NCBI RefSeq assembly: GCF_029478665.1
Contig: NZ_JARPQB010000002.1
Location: 1-64,000, forward strand
Source of the DNA: Pseudomonas entomophila
Lineage (GTDB): Bacteria > Pseudomonadota > Gammaproteobacteria > Pseudomonadales > Pseudomonadaceae
Reading direction: 5' to 3'
DNA: 64,000 nt
The translations under genes and the position numbers were made by a program. The notes under the pieces are model-generated. The model did no database searches. It saw only the letters and a program-made list of their open reading frames with translations, and was not told the origin of the DNA. Each line of letters opens with the position of its first letter. The first letter of the stretch is position 1. Below are positions 32,956-41,135 of the stretch, one piece after another.

Positions 32956-33693
32956 ATGCGTGGATTCACCGTATTACCGTTGTTGTTTTTCTCCTTGTGT
33001 GCCTGGGGCGACTGCACGCAGCACCTGCAAACCTGGGCCAAGGCCCTGCATCCCACACTGGAGCTCGGCAGCGAATATGCAGTCTGCAAGGTCAATCCTG
33101 CAGACAACAGCCAGGTCGTGGCAGCCTTGCCCATGATGGAGGGTGTCGATGAAGACGGACATGGCGATTATGGACTGGAAGTTCTGGTGGCTGATGCCGT
33201 CAGCGGCAAGATCCTTGCGCATAGTTACCAACACGCCGCGATCATCTCCGATGCGATGCGCTTTTCTGGCCTGGTGCTGGACACCGCGCGCTATCAGGTC
33301 GCGCCCGGGCTACGAGCATTTGGCGTACGCATCAGCCATTCAGGTTCGTCACGGGTCAATCCGTATGGCAGTGAAACCTTGAGTCTTTATGTGAACGACG
33401 GTTCGCAGCTGCGCTTGATCATGGGGCACTTGGTTGTAAGTGAGAGCCAGGGCGAATGGGATGGTTTTTGCGCCGGTGATTTCAGAGAGACAAAGCGCAC
33501 GCTGGCCATTGGAAAACCTGGTAGAGAGGGATTTACCCGATTGCGGGTTACCGAGGTTTCGACCGGGAGTCAGAGCATGCTCAGAGGCGAAGATGACTGT
33601 GAAGAAATCAAGGGCGACTCGAGGACGACAGTGTTCAGCCTGGATTACGACGGCAGCCGGTATGACGTGCCCAAGGGATTGACGTACCAGTGA
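32956..33693 (+). CDS. Secreted protein of unknown function
   Basis: This 245-residue protein has a signal peptide (VLPLLFFSLCAWG). Its mature part is soluble with four cysteines (DCTQ, AVCK, GFCAG, DDCEE) that may form two disulphides. The central part reads as beta-rich (YGLEVLVADAVSGKIL, LSLYVNDGSQLRLIMGHLVV). I do not recognise a family. It is the last gene before the dif site, ending 72 bases from it. Confidence 0.65.
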   Translation: MRGFTVLPLLFFSLCAWGDCTQHLQTWAKALHPTLELGSEYAVCKVNPADNSQVVAALPMMEGVDEDGHGDYGLEVLVADAVSGKILAHSYQHAAIISDAMRFSGLVLDTARYQVAPGLRAFGVRISHSGSSRVNPYGSETLSLYVNDGSQLRLIMGHLVVSESQGEWDGFCAGDFRETKRTLAIGKPGREGFTRLRVTEVSTGSQSMLRGEDDCEEIKGDSRTTVFSLDYDGSRYDVPKGLTYQ

Positions 33694-33764
33694 GCGATAT
33701 TGGAGATGGGACTTTGCTGGAGGCTGAAATCTGGCCTCCACTGGGGCGTGCCGCTCAATACGAA

Positions 33765-33792
33765 GATGCGCATAATGTATATTATGTTAAAT
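33765..33792. other. dif: Chromosome dimer resolution site dif
   Basis: The 28 bases comprise a XerC arm GATGCGCATAA (33765-33775), the central hexamer TGTATA (33776-33781) and a XerD arm TTATGTTAAAT (33782-33792). The E. coli dif differs only at the second base (GGTGCGCATAA). XerCD recombines here under FtsK control to resolve chromosome dimers. GGGCAGGG octamers point towards it from both sides, as expected for FtsK orienting sequences. The site is intergenic, between the secreted protein and a lipoprotein gene. Confidence 0.95.
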
Positions 33793-33849
33793 TGCGTATT
33801 ATGGGAGGTGACCTCTTGAGTCGATCACCTGTGGTTTGCGTCTGCCAGA

Positions 33850-34233
33850 TCACGCTCGAGCTGCCGGCGCCATCTCGACAACTGCGCAACGTCCCTTCGT
33901 GCGTACCTTCTGCACCAGTCGAGCTCTGTTGACGAACACATCGATCTGACAACTGCCTGAGTGCTGCACGTCTTCCCAGTATTCCGTATGCACAATCTGC
34001 CCGTTCTGCGGCCCTGTGTAAGTGCCCGCGGCTTCACGCGTGACATAGCTGCTGTCGCGCATATACCTGAGCACCACCAGATATTCTTCCGGCACCACCA
34101 TGATCTGCCTGGGCACCCCGAAGAAATCGATGAGCTCGCCCACCGGACGATCTTTCCAGGCACTGCTGGCTTCCAACGATGAGCAGCCACTGAGCAGTGT
34201 GGCCAACAAGCCCAATGCGAACAGTCGGCTCAT
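33850..34233 (-). CDS. Small lipoprotein, SmpA/OmlA-like
   Basis: The protein has 127 residues with a lipobox LSGC (Cys 17) after a short hydrophobic signal. The mature part (WKDRPVGELIDFFGVPRQIMVVPEEYLVVLRYMR) has the helix-turn-strand pattern of small SmpA/BamE-like outer-membrane lipoproteins, though the match is weak. Two later cysteines (GSCQI, GRCAV) may pair. It lies 58 bases from dif and 24 bases after the truncated gene on the same strand. Confidence 0.7.
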   Translation of the reverse strand: MSRLFALGLLATLLSGCSSLEASSAWKDRPVGELIDFFGVPRQIMVVPEEYLVVLRYMRDSSYVTREAAGTYTGPQNGQIVHTEYWEDVQHSGSCQIDVFVNRARLVQKVRTKGRCAVVEMAPAARA

Positions 34234-34257
34234 AAGGTCTTCTCCTTCAAGGCCGCT

Positions 34258-34749
34258 TTACTTGGCAGACATCTGTGCGAACCCTTCGTCGATCTTCTGC
34301 ATGATCACCGCCTTGGCGGCCTCGCGGTTCAATATCTCGAACAGCTGCGGCCCTGCCTTGGCTATTTGCGATGCAGGCATTACCCCCAGGCGCTCCATTT
34401 TCCGGGCCTGTCGGTCAGTCGGTTTGCACAGGAAGTCGCGGCTTTGCGCCAACCAGGTGTCAGGTTTGTTCTGCCATTGATTGGAATACTTCGCGTTTCG
34501 CAACTCATTGAAAACGCTTCGAAAATCCTGTGCGCTTGTGATACGCACGCGGTTCTTCGCGCAATCGATTTCGACATCGTAGGCAGTGAATGTGGGCTTG
34601 CCGGGCTCTTCGTAGAGCTGGTAGACGCCTAATGATTTTGCGCCACCTGGGCGATTGAAGATGTTATTGGGATCGCCGTCCGCGACAAACACCTGGTTCT
34701 TGCCCAAGCTACCTTGGTAGTGGACATCTAGTACATCCGTCCTATACAC
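34258..34749 (-). pseudogene. N-terminally truncated surface-adhesin-E-like gene
   Basis: A 163-codon frame beginning only at GTG contains AYDVEIDCAKNRVRI and a later LCKPTDRQ, the two-cysteine pattern of surface-adhesin-E-like secreted proteins. The expected signal peptide is missing. Reading upstream, the frame stays open for about 27 more codons but encodes an Arg/Pro-rich stretch with no ATG. Truncation occurs right beside the AT-rich island that starts near 34850, so island insertion probably removed the 5' end. A functional GTG-started cytoplasmic protein is the alternative. Confidence 0.5.
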
Positions 34750-34849
34750 AGTTGATAACGCACTTTGAGGGCGGCGCGGTCGGTATGGGGGCCGACTTGG
34801 CGGCGTTTCGATACGAAACCTCGTTTGTCAGCAATGCTGAGAGCCAAAA

Positions 34850-34987
34850 CCCATAATAAATCACATAATTATCATATAGTTATATAATCGAATTTTTCGG
34901 AATTGCAGATTTCAACGCAGGCTCATATGCTGGCTAGGTGCCGCGCCCCTCACCGAACTGGCAGCCTAAGGCGAAAGGACCGCAACC
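34850..34987 (+). promoter_or_regulatory. AT-rich leader and probable promoter of the RloC-like gene
   Basis: A sharp drop in GC begins near 34850. TATAAT at 34883-34888 is a good -10 element, but no convincing -35 is visible. AAAGGA lies 8 bases before the ATG at 34988. Confidence 0.45.
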
Positions 34988-37384
34988 ATGATTACGAAAA
35001 TAAAAAAATTAAAGAATTTTGGCATCTTCAGGGACTACAGCGGCGACAATATTCAGGCATTCGGGAAATTCAATTTAATCTATGGGTGGAATGGTAGCGG
35101 CAAATCTACGCTATCAAAGTTATTTGAATCACTAGAGAAGCGTAGAAGCTTACAAGCCACCGCTGACGCGAATTGCGAATTTTCAGTCATATTGGATGAT
35201 GAAGCCGTCATCACTGAAAAAACGATAGCTCAATCAAGCACTGCATTACGCACCTTTAACGCCGGGTTTATCAAAGAAAATATCGACTGGGACAATTCGG
35301 TAAAAAGCATTCTGCTGGTCGCAAAAGAGAAGATCGACGATCGAAAAGTGCTTGAAACACTCAAAAACCAGCAAGAATTAGATCTAAAGTCCGTTGAAAG
35401 GTCGAATAATGACGCGTCAAAGGCCACAGCCGAACTACAGAAATTCTTGACTGACAGTGCAAAAAGAACCAAAACCAGCCTTCAGATAATAGGCACGGAA
35501 GATAATCACTATATCAATTATAACCGCACAAAGCTAGAAAGCTTTATTGTATCTAATGCTGAAGCGGTCCGTGCCCCCTCCTCTATCCTCCAAGATGATG
35601 AATTGCTGGCCTTGGTGGTGGCGGCTAAGCCTGTATCAAAACCACAAATTCCAAGTATTGTTAGCAGTCTTGATGCAGCAAAGCTAAAAGATGCACAGTC
35701 TCGCCTACAAGCCCTCCTCAAGCACACCGCAACCAGCATTGTGTTATCCAGGCTTAAAGAGAACTCCGACATACAAACGTGGGTTCAGACCGGGTTGGCC
35801 ATCCATGACAACCACAAATCTGAAAATTGTGAATTTTGCGGCGCCGTACTTACCCTGTCTCGACTTGACGAGATAAACGCGCATTTCAGCGACGAGTATC
35901 GTCAGTTCCAAAGTCGCCTCGTCAGCGCTGAGCAGTGGCTGAAGCAGCAGGTCCTCGACGTAGGAGACCTGAGCCAAGGTGACCAGTTGTACGAAGAAAT
36001 GCAGGCTGAATATGCCAATGCCAAGGATCTAATTGTGACTCACGTTGCGACCATCAACGGGGGGATAGCGCACTGGCAGAAGCTTCTTCAAGAGAAAATT
36101 GCCGACCAGTTTAGGACTGACTTCATTGTGCCTGCTATCGATCCCGCGGCATGTGCTGGTTTCGACGCTGCGTTAGAACAGATGAATAAGTTGACTGTCC
36201 GCCACAACAAAAAGACAGAGGACTTTACGAAAGAGACCGGAGCCATCAAGCGAAAGATCGAGCTTCATTATGCCGCGATAGAGGTTAAGGCCTTCGGCTA
36301 CTTTGCCAAAATCCAAAAGCGTGACGCTTTGTCTAGGCAGGCATCCGAAATCCAGTCAAAAACGAATGCCAGGCAGCGAGAAATCGTAGCGCTTGAGGCT
36401 TCTCTCTCAAATGAAGTGTTGGGCGCTGAGGAATTCAACAAGCACCTCCACATTTTTTTGGGTCGGTCTGACCTATGTCTTCGCTTCAACCCGCAGATGC
36501 TTGGATATGAAATTAATCGGGGAACCGAGCAGCGCCATGTCAAGGATCTGAGTGAGGGAGAAAAAACTGCGATAGCATTCGTTTACTTCATCACCAAGCT
36601 TTCGGAAGGCGACAATGACATCGCAAAGCTGATCATTGTAGTAGATGACCCGATTTCCAGCTTTGACTCAAACCACCTATTTCACGCCTACTCCTACTTA
36701 CGTCATCACTGCACACCAACGCTTCAGCTATTCGTCCTTACGCACAATTTTAATTTTTTCAAACTGGTCAGAGACTGGCTAGAAGGAAATAATACAAACC
36801 GAAAGAACAGGAGGCCGCCTCGCCCAGCCAACAGCTTCTTCTACACAGTAGAAGCCAGCACCAGCAACCCGAGGAAGTCAACTCTGAAAGACGCCCCAAA
36901 GAGCCTTCATGCTTACAGTTCTGAGTACCACTATATATTCGACCGCCTTTACAACTATAAGGAGCGAGCACAAATTGATCGGGATGAGGCGTTCCTCACG
37001 GCCAATCTAGCTCGCAAAATCCTTGAGGCTTTCTTCAGCTTTAAGTATCCGCTGCACAAAGGAGACATGGCGAACCTGTTCCAGCAGGGTCTTAATGGAT
37101 GCACTTTAACCACGCCCCAAACTAAGGAAAAAATTTATCGATTCATCAACAAATACTCCCACAATGCGTTGATTGAAATCGGAGAGGATTCACCCGAAAA
37201 CCTTGTTGGCGAAAGCCATAATGTCATCGCAGACATCTTCACATGGATGAAAGAGGTTGACAGCACGCACTATGAGCAGATGGTTTCCGCGTTAGGTTTC
37301 GACGCTACGGCTTTAGCCGAACCTGTTGTGCCTCCGGCAGAGGCTATGCCGAGTGTCTTGGGCAACGCAGCAGGTGCAACTTGA
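34988..37384 (+). CDS. RloC-like ATPase with zinc hook and HEPN/anticodon-nuclease-like tail
   Basis: The product is 798 residues. An SMC/Rad50-like ABC ATPase is split by a coiled coil: Walker A GWNGSGKST (33-41), a zinc-hook CEFCG (C281, C284), the signature LSEGEKTA (521-528) and Walker B LIIVVDD (548-554) followed by a D-loop-like SSFDSNH. The C-terminal 140 residues contain R676-x3-E680 and R718-x6-H725, which fit the Arg-Glu-His set of PrrC/RloC anticodon nucleases and the HEPN pattern. RloC proteins are phage-defence tRNA nucleases triggered by DNA damage and have this length and hook. It stands alone; no type I R-M genes are nearby. Base composition is clearly foreign. Confidence 0.8.
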   Translation: MITKIKKLKNFGIFRDYSGDNIQAFGKFNLIYGWNGSGKSTLSKLFESLEKRRSLQATADANCEFSVILDDEAVITEKTIAQSSTALRTFNAGFIKENIDWDNSVKSILLVAKEKIDDRKVLETLKNQQELDLKSVERSNNDASKATAELQKFLTDSAKRTKTSLQIIGTEDNHYINYNRTKLESFIVSNAEAVRAPSSILQDDELLALVVAAKPVSKPQIPSIVSSLDAAKLKDAQSRLQALLKHTATSIVLSRLKENSDIQTWVQTGLAIHDNHKSENCEFCGAVLTLSRLDEINAHFSDEYRQFQSRLVSAEQWLKQQVLDVGDLSQGDQLYEEMQAEYANAKDLIVTHVATINGGIAHWQKLLQEKIADQFRTDFIVPAIDPAACAGFDAALEQMNKLTVRHNKKTEDFTKETGAIKRKIELHYAAIEVKAFGYFAKIQKRDALSRQASEIQSKTNARQREIVALEASLSNEVLGAEEFNKHLHIFLGRSDLCLRFNPQMLGYEINRGTEQRHVKDLSEGEKTAIAFVYFITKLSEGDNDIAKLIIVVDDPISSFDSNHLFHAYSYLRHHCTPTLQLFVLTHNFNFFKLVRDWLEGNNTNRKNRRPPRPANSFFYTVEASTSNPRKSTLKDAPKSLHAYSSEYHYIFDRLYNYKERAQIDRDEAFLTANLARKILEAFFSFKYPLHKGDMANLFQQGLNGCTLTTPQTKEKIYRFINKYSHNALIEIGEDSPENLVGESHNVIADIFTWMKEVDSTHYEQMVSALGFDATALAEPVVPPAEAMPSVLGNAAGAT

Positions 37385-37618
37385 GCAGCTGCATTACCGA
37401 AAAACTGACCACTGCGATCATGTGCCAGCCTCCTGGGCGCGCCCGACCAACAAGCGCAGCGCCAGCCAGTGCGCGCCCAGCCGGCACATCCTCCAGTGTC
37501 TTCTGCAGTCGACTGACAAATTGCTCTGCTGAATAGGCTGCCGTTATCCTTCATGGCTATGTGCCGCGCAACGTACTGGTAACCAGCATGAGGGTGTGGA
37601 AGCCGGCTAGCTGGCGAT

Positions 37619-37635
37619 GGGCCGCAAAGCGGCCC
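37619..37635. terminator. Hairpin GGGCCGC-AAA-GCGGCCC
   Basis: This perfect 7-bp stem lies in the gap between the convergent RloC-like and DUF3077 genes. There is no T-run, so it may be a Rho-assisted or bidirectional stop. The rest of 37385-37681 shows no gene. Confidence 0.45.
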
Positions 37636-37681
37636 CGGGCCGAACAGGCTGTCACCAGCCAGAGCGACCACTGCATTCCTA

Positions 37682-37987
37682 CTAAACCCTCCGACCCACC
37701 ATCAACCCATGATTCACATCCTGGGCCAGCGCCTTGGCCATGCCACTGAGGTAATGCACCGCCGTCAGCAGCGTAGCCAGATGATCCGTCTCCACCATCG
37801 CCAGATCGCTGATCTTGTGTACCGCGCACATCAGCACGGTTGCCTGTTCGACCGCATGTTCCATCGAATGACCCGCTACAACACGGAACAGCGGGTCTTG
37901 ACCGCCCTCCTCTCCGGCCTCGCCAAAATGCCCAACGCCGGTGGTGGCGAGCTTCCTGATGCGCGGGGTTTGCAATTCCTTATCCAT
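37682..37987 (-). CDS. DUF3077-like protein
   Basis: The product is 101 residues. The segment PLFRVVAGHSMEHAVEQATVLMCAVHKISDLAMVE then LLTAVHYLSGMAKALAQDV matches the pseudomonad DUF3077 pattern: a short strand, then two helices. The function is unknown. The ATG at 37987 follows AGGAGG. It lies 76 bases downstream of a DUF6124-like gene on the same strand, a pairing common in Pseudomonas. Confidence 0.75.
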   Translation of the reverse strand: MDKELQTPRIRKLATTGVGHFGEAGEEGGQDPLFRVVAGHSMEHAVEQATVLMCAVHKISDLAMVETDHLATLLTAVHYLSGMAKALAQDVNHGLMVGRRV

Positions 37988-38063
37988 ACCATTCCTCCTG
38001 CGGCCCCGCGAACGGCGCGGGGCCTGATCGGTGAACTTCAAGTGCGAGCCCAGGCTCACCAGG

Positions 38064-38300
38064 TCAATGCCGGGATTGCACGCGACTCAGCGCCACCTCC
38101 ACGAGGGTGCGGGCGCTGTCAATTTCGTGCATGGCGGCGAGGGTCAGGACCTGGCCTGGGGGTTTGGCGTGCAGCAGGACAGTCTGCTGACTGACGGTCA
38201 GGGCGCAGACGAGGTATTCGGAGATCTGGACCAGAAGGTCTTCGAGGGTGTGGGTGGTGTATTTGTCGTGTTGGGGTGGATCGGGGACGATCTTTAACAT
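38064..38300 (-). CDS. DUF6124-like small protein
   Basis: This 78-residue protein opens MLKIVPDPPQHDKYTT, then has helices through SEYLVCALTVSQQTVLLHA and ARTLVEVALSRVQ. This is the pattern of the small DUF6124 family often found in tandem copies in Pseudomonas. GGAG lies 7 bases before the ATG. No function is known. Confidence 0.7.
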   Translation of the reverse strand: MLKIVPDPPQHDKYTTHTLEDLLVQISEYLVCALTVSQQTVLLHAKPPGQVLTLAAMHEIDSARTLVEVALSRVQSRH

Positions 38301-38664
38301 GATAAAGCTCCGATATCTGACTGGAGCTACCACATCTCTGCTGTCAAACAAATGGGTGGCAGCGGTACGTGGGTTGACAGACCGAGGATATCGGAACTCG
38401 GCGCACCGAAGTGCCCCACGCACAGCCGCCATAGAGCGTTGCGCATGATCCGTATATCAGGGGACGGTCTGTCAAAACCGTGTCGTCGATTTTGCGGCGA
38501 CTTGGCGAGACTAGATGGCTGATGGGGCTGCTGCAATGACTGGAAGGCGGTGGGAGTATGTTTCGGAAATGGACTACAGAGAAGAGGGAAAGTCCGATTC
38601 AGAGGACATATAAGGCATCATAGGGCTGGTTGCGCCCCAGGATGCCCCCAAGCTGCACCACGGG
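38301..38664. other. Intergenic region with no supported gene
   Basis: These 364 bases lie between the DUF6124 promoter and the 3' end of the DUF1905/YdeI gene. Short frames exist on both strands, but none has a ribosome site or recognisable protein. No strong palindrome was seen. Confidence 0.5.
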
Positions 38665-39216
38665 TCAATTTTCTGCCTCGGGCGCCCGAAATGCTCTGCT
38701 GTAATAACCGGACGAGTCGAAACAGCAAACCTGCTTCTTGCCAGTCGCAAGCATATCGCAGGCATCCCCTATTCGCTTTTCACGTGTCTTGAGTTGCTTC
38801 GCTGAAGTAATCCAGTGGATCCAGTCCACCCGCGCAAGGGTCGTCGTATTGTTCCAAACCTTTCGAGCCTCAGGCGTGGTTGCCAACGCTTCCTCGAAAT
38901 CCGCTGGGATGCCAGGCTCGGGCTCCTTCTTCACCGGAATCAGTTCGAGGGTAACGATATCGCCAACAGCCACACCTGCCGCGTCGAGTAACTCGCTACT
39001 GACCTTCAGCCAATGGCTCAACTGACCATCGGGTTCAAGGGTTGCCCGGAAAGGATGCCCGTTGATCGTGCCTTCAACGGTCGTCCTTCCCCGCCTCGGC
39101 AGCCGTTCACTCGCGTCCCTTGGAAGTACCGCGAACGCCCACGACCTATCCTCCCCGGGCTTTGCCGGACGAAGAAGCTTGGCTTCGAATCGAGACCTCG
39201 CATCCTCTGTTGTCAT
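38665..39216 (-). CDS. YdeI/OmpD-associated protein with DUF1905 domain
   Basis: The protein has 183 residues. The N-terminal 95 form a DUF1905 beta-barrel (FEAKLLRPAKPGEDRSWAFAVLP, TVEGTINGHPFRATLEPDG, VGDIVTLEL). The C-terminal part is the YdeI helical motif (PADFEEALATTPEARKVWNNTTTLARVDWIHWITSAKQLKTREKRI). It is cytoplasmic and of unknown function. It lies 22 bases downstream of the aminotransferase, same strand. Confidence 0.85.
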   Translation of the reverse strand: MTTEDARSRFEAKLLRPAKPGEDRSWAFAVLPRDASERLPRRGRTTVEGTINGHPFRATLEPDGQLSHWLKVSSELLDAAGVAVGDIVTLELIPVKKEPEPGIPADFEEALATTPEARKVWNNTTTLARVDWIHWITSAKQLKTREKRIGDACDMLATGKKQVCCFDSSGYYSRAFRAPEAEN

Positions 39217-39238
39217 GGCAGGTTCTCCAACCGTGCGC

Positions 39239-40372
39239 TTAGTTAACCATCACCTCGTCCAGCGCCTGCTCAAGGGTGCTGACCGTACGCTCGATATTGT
39301 GCAGCTTTTCCAGCCCGAACAGGCCGATCCGGAAGGTCTGGAAGTCAGCCGGCTCGTCGCATTGCAACGGCACGCCAGCGGCAATCTGCAGGCCGTGGCT
39401 GGCAAACTTCCTACCACTCTTGATATCGGCATCCTCGGTGTAGCTCACCACCACGCCAGGGGCCTGAAAGCCTGCGGCGGCCACGCTCTTGATACCTTTG
39501 CGGGTCATCATGGCGCGCACCCGATCACCCAGGGCCTGTTGTTCGTCGCAGACCTTGTCGAAACCGTAGGCTTGTGTCTCTTTCATCACGTCGTTGAACC
39601 GCGCGAGGGCATCGCTGGGCATGGTCGCATGGTAGGCGTGGCCCCCCTGCTCATAGGCCTGCATGATCTGAAGCCACTTCTTCAAGTCGCAGGCGAAACT
39701 GGTGCTTTGCGTCGATTCGATGCGCTCCAGGGCCAACGCGCTGAGCATCACCAGGGCGCAGCAAGGCGAGGCGCTCCAGCCTTTTTGCGGTGCGCTGATC
39801 AGCAGGTCGACCGCGCATTTGTGCATATCCACCCAAATCGCGCCGGAGGCGATGCAGTCCAGCACGAACAGGCCGCCCACCGCATGCACGGCGTCGCCCA
39901 CGGCCCGCAGGTAGTCATCGGGTAGGATGATCCCTGATGACGTTTCAACGTGGGGGGCGAAGACGATCTGCGGCTTCTGCGACTCGATGGCGGCCAACAC
40001 TTCGTCCAGAGGGGCTGGGGCGTAGGCAGCCTGGCGCCCCGTTTCAACCGGCCGGGCTTTCAGCACCGTGGTGGCCGCCGGGATGTTGCCCGCCTCAAGG
40101 ATCTGGCTCCAGCGATAACTGAACCAGCCGTTGCGTATCACCAGGCATTGCTGGCCGGTGGCAAACTGCCGTGCTACCGCTTCCATGCCGAATGTGCCAC
40201 TGCCCGGAACCACCGCAACCGCCTGGGCGTTGTAGACCTGCTTCAGGGTCGTTGAAATGTTCTTCATCACACCTTGAAACGACTGGGACATGTGGTTGAG
40301 CGAGCGGTCGGTGTAGACCACCGAGTACTCGACCAGCCCCTCGGGATCGATACCGGGATATATCTTTGACAT
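39239..40372 (-). CDS. Class V aminotransferase, alanine/serine-glyoxylate type
   Basis: The product is 377 residues, a fold-type I PLP enzyme. Visible motifs are the GSGTFGMEAVARQ phosphate-binding turn, HVETSSGI, the FVLDCIASGAI strand with the PLP-ring Asp, and the Schiff-base lysine in SAPQKGWSASP. The late RIGLFG segment with its carboxylate-binding arginine is typical of alanine-glyoxylate or serine-glyoxylate aminotransferases. The amino donor cannot be fixed. It is separated from the upstream flavin reductase gene by a terminator, so it is probably its own transcript with the YdeI gene. Confidence 0.85.
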   Translation of the reverse strand: MSKIYPGIDPEGLVEYSVVYTDRSLNHMSQSFQGVMKNISTTLKQVYNAQAVAVVPGSGTFGMEAVARQFATGQQCLVIRNGWFSYRWSQILEAGNIPAATTVLKARPVETGRQAAYAPAPLDEVLAAIESQKPQIVFAPHVETSSGIILPDDYLRAVGDAVHAVGGLFVLDCIASGAIWVDMHKCAVDLLISAPQKGWSASPCCALVMLSALALERIESTQSTSFACDLKKWLQIMQAYEQGGHAYHATMPSDALARFNDVMKETQAYGFDKVCDEQQALGDRVRAMMTRKGIKSVAAAGFQAPGVVVSYTEDADIKSGRKFASHGLQIAAGVPLQCDEPADFQTFRIGLFGLEKLHNIERTVSTLEQALDEVMVN

Positions 40373-40502
40373 GGTGTGGCTCCTTTGGCAGTGATATCCA
40401 TGGCATCGACCCTGCCCTAAGCTATTGCAAATGACAAGATGACTCGGGCTTGAGTTGCCACCTCTGGCAGCCAAGCTGCAGTCCTGCCCCCTGCCCTCGC
40501 CG

Positions 40503-40534
40503 AAAAAAGACGCCAGATAGAAACACCAGGCGTC
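40503..40534 (-). terminator. Rho-independent terminator after the flavin reductase gene
   Basis: On the - strand GACGCC, a 14-base loop and GGCGTC are followed by six T. It begins 5 bases past the stop and marks the end of the mesX-mesD-reductase transcript. Confidence 0.8.
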
Positions 40535-40538
40535 CTTT

Positions 40539-41048
40539 TCATTCAGTGCTGAGCTCGGCGAGGTTGCAATACTGCCCCTTGAAGTACAGCAATGGCTGTG
40601 TTGCAGCAGTTTCTTGCAGGTTTAGCGCTTTCACCTCGCCAATCACGATCAGATGGTCGCCTGCGGCGTGTTCGGCGTGAATCTCGCAATCGAGCCAGTG
40701 CAGGCTGCCGGCGATGATCGGGTTGCCCAGCGGCGACGCCTGCCAGTCGACGCCCTGCCACTTGTCCGTGCCGCGCCGGGCGAACTGGTTGGAAATCCCG
40801 ACCTGCTCGCCTGACAGGATGTTGACCGCGAAACGGCCGGCCTGGCGAATCCCAGGATAGCTGGCCGAACTGCACATGACGCTGAACGACACCAGCGGCG
40901 GGTTCATCGACACGCTGTAGAACGACTGGCAGGTAAAGCCAAGCGGCTCACCATCACTGTGCGAGGTAATCACCGTGACGCCGGAGGCGTAGTGCCCGAG
41001 CGCTTCGCGAAAGCGCAACGGCTCGATCGCCGTACTGGGGAGCGACAT
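40539..41048 (-). CDS. Flavin reductase-like protein (HpaC/NtaB family)
   Basis: This 169-residue flavin reductase-domain protein has FREALGHYASGVTVITS at the N-terminus, GFTCQSFYSVSMNPPLVSFSV (flavin phosphate region) and DHLIVIGEV. It supplies reduced FMN or FAD to oxygen-using partner enzymes. It lies 87 bases downstream of mesD in the same direction and before a terminator. MesD/MesX chemistry is oxygen-dependent, so a role as electron supplier for it is plausible but inferred. Confidence 0.88.
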   Translation of the reverse strand: MSLPSTAIEPLRFREALGHYASGVTVITSHSDGEPLGFTCQSFYSVSMNPPLVSFSVMCSSASYPGIRQAGRFAVNILSGEQVGISNQFARRGTDKWQGVDWQASPLGNPIIAGSLHWLDCEIHAEHAAGDHLIVIGEVKALNLQETAATQPLLYFKGQYCNLAELSTE

Positions 41049-41135
41049 AGTAGGTCCTGAGTGTTAGGTGCAACCCGCCAACAATGGGAAAGGGCTGAGG
41101 CTGCACGGCCCTGCCCTCTCACACTGCGCTCGGTT

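Noticed and set aside
33790..33804. Partial second Xer arm (TGCGTATTATG) right after dif, as a mark of a Xer-using mobile element
   Set aside because: Only a fragment matches, no second dif copy was seen across the RloC-like island, and the island border lies over 1 kb away.
34988..37384. RloC-like gene as AriA of PARIS or as an OLD-family nuclease
   Set aside because: No AriB-like or helicase partner gene is adjacent, and the zinc hook plus C-terminal Arg/Glu/His set fit RloC better.
37385..37681. Genes in the gap after the RloC-like gene
   Set aside because: Short frames only, without ribosome sites or recognisable products; the hairpin at 37619 suits a terminator.
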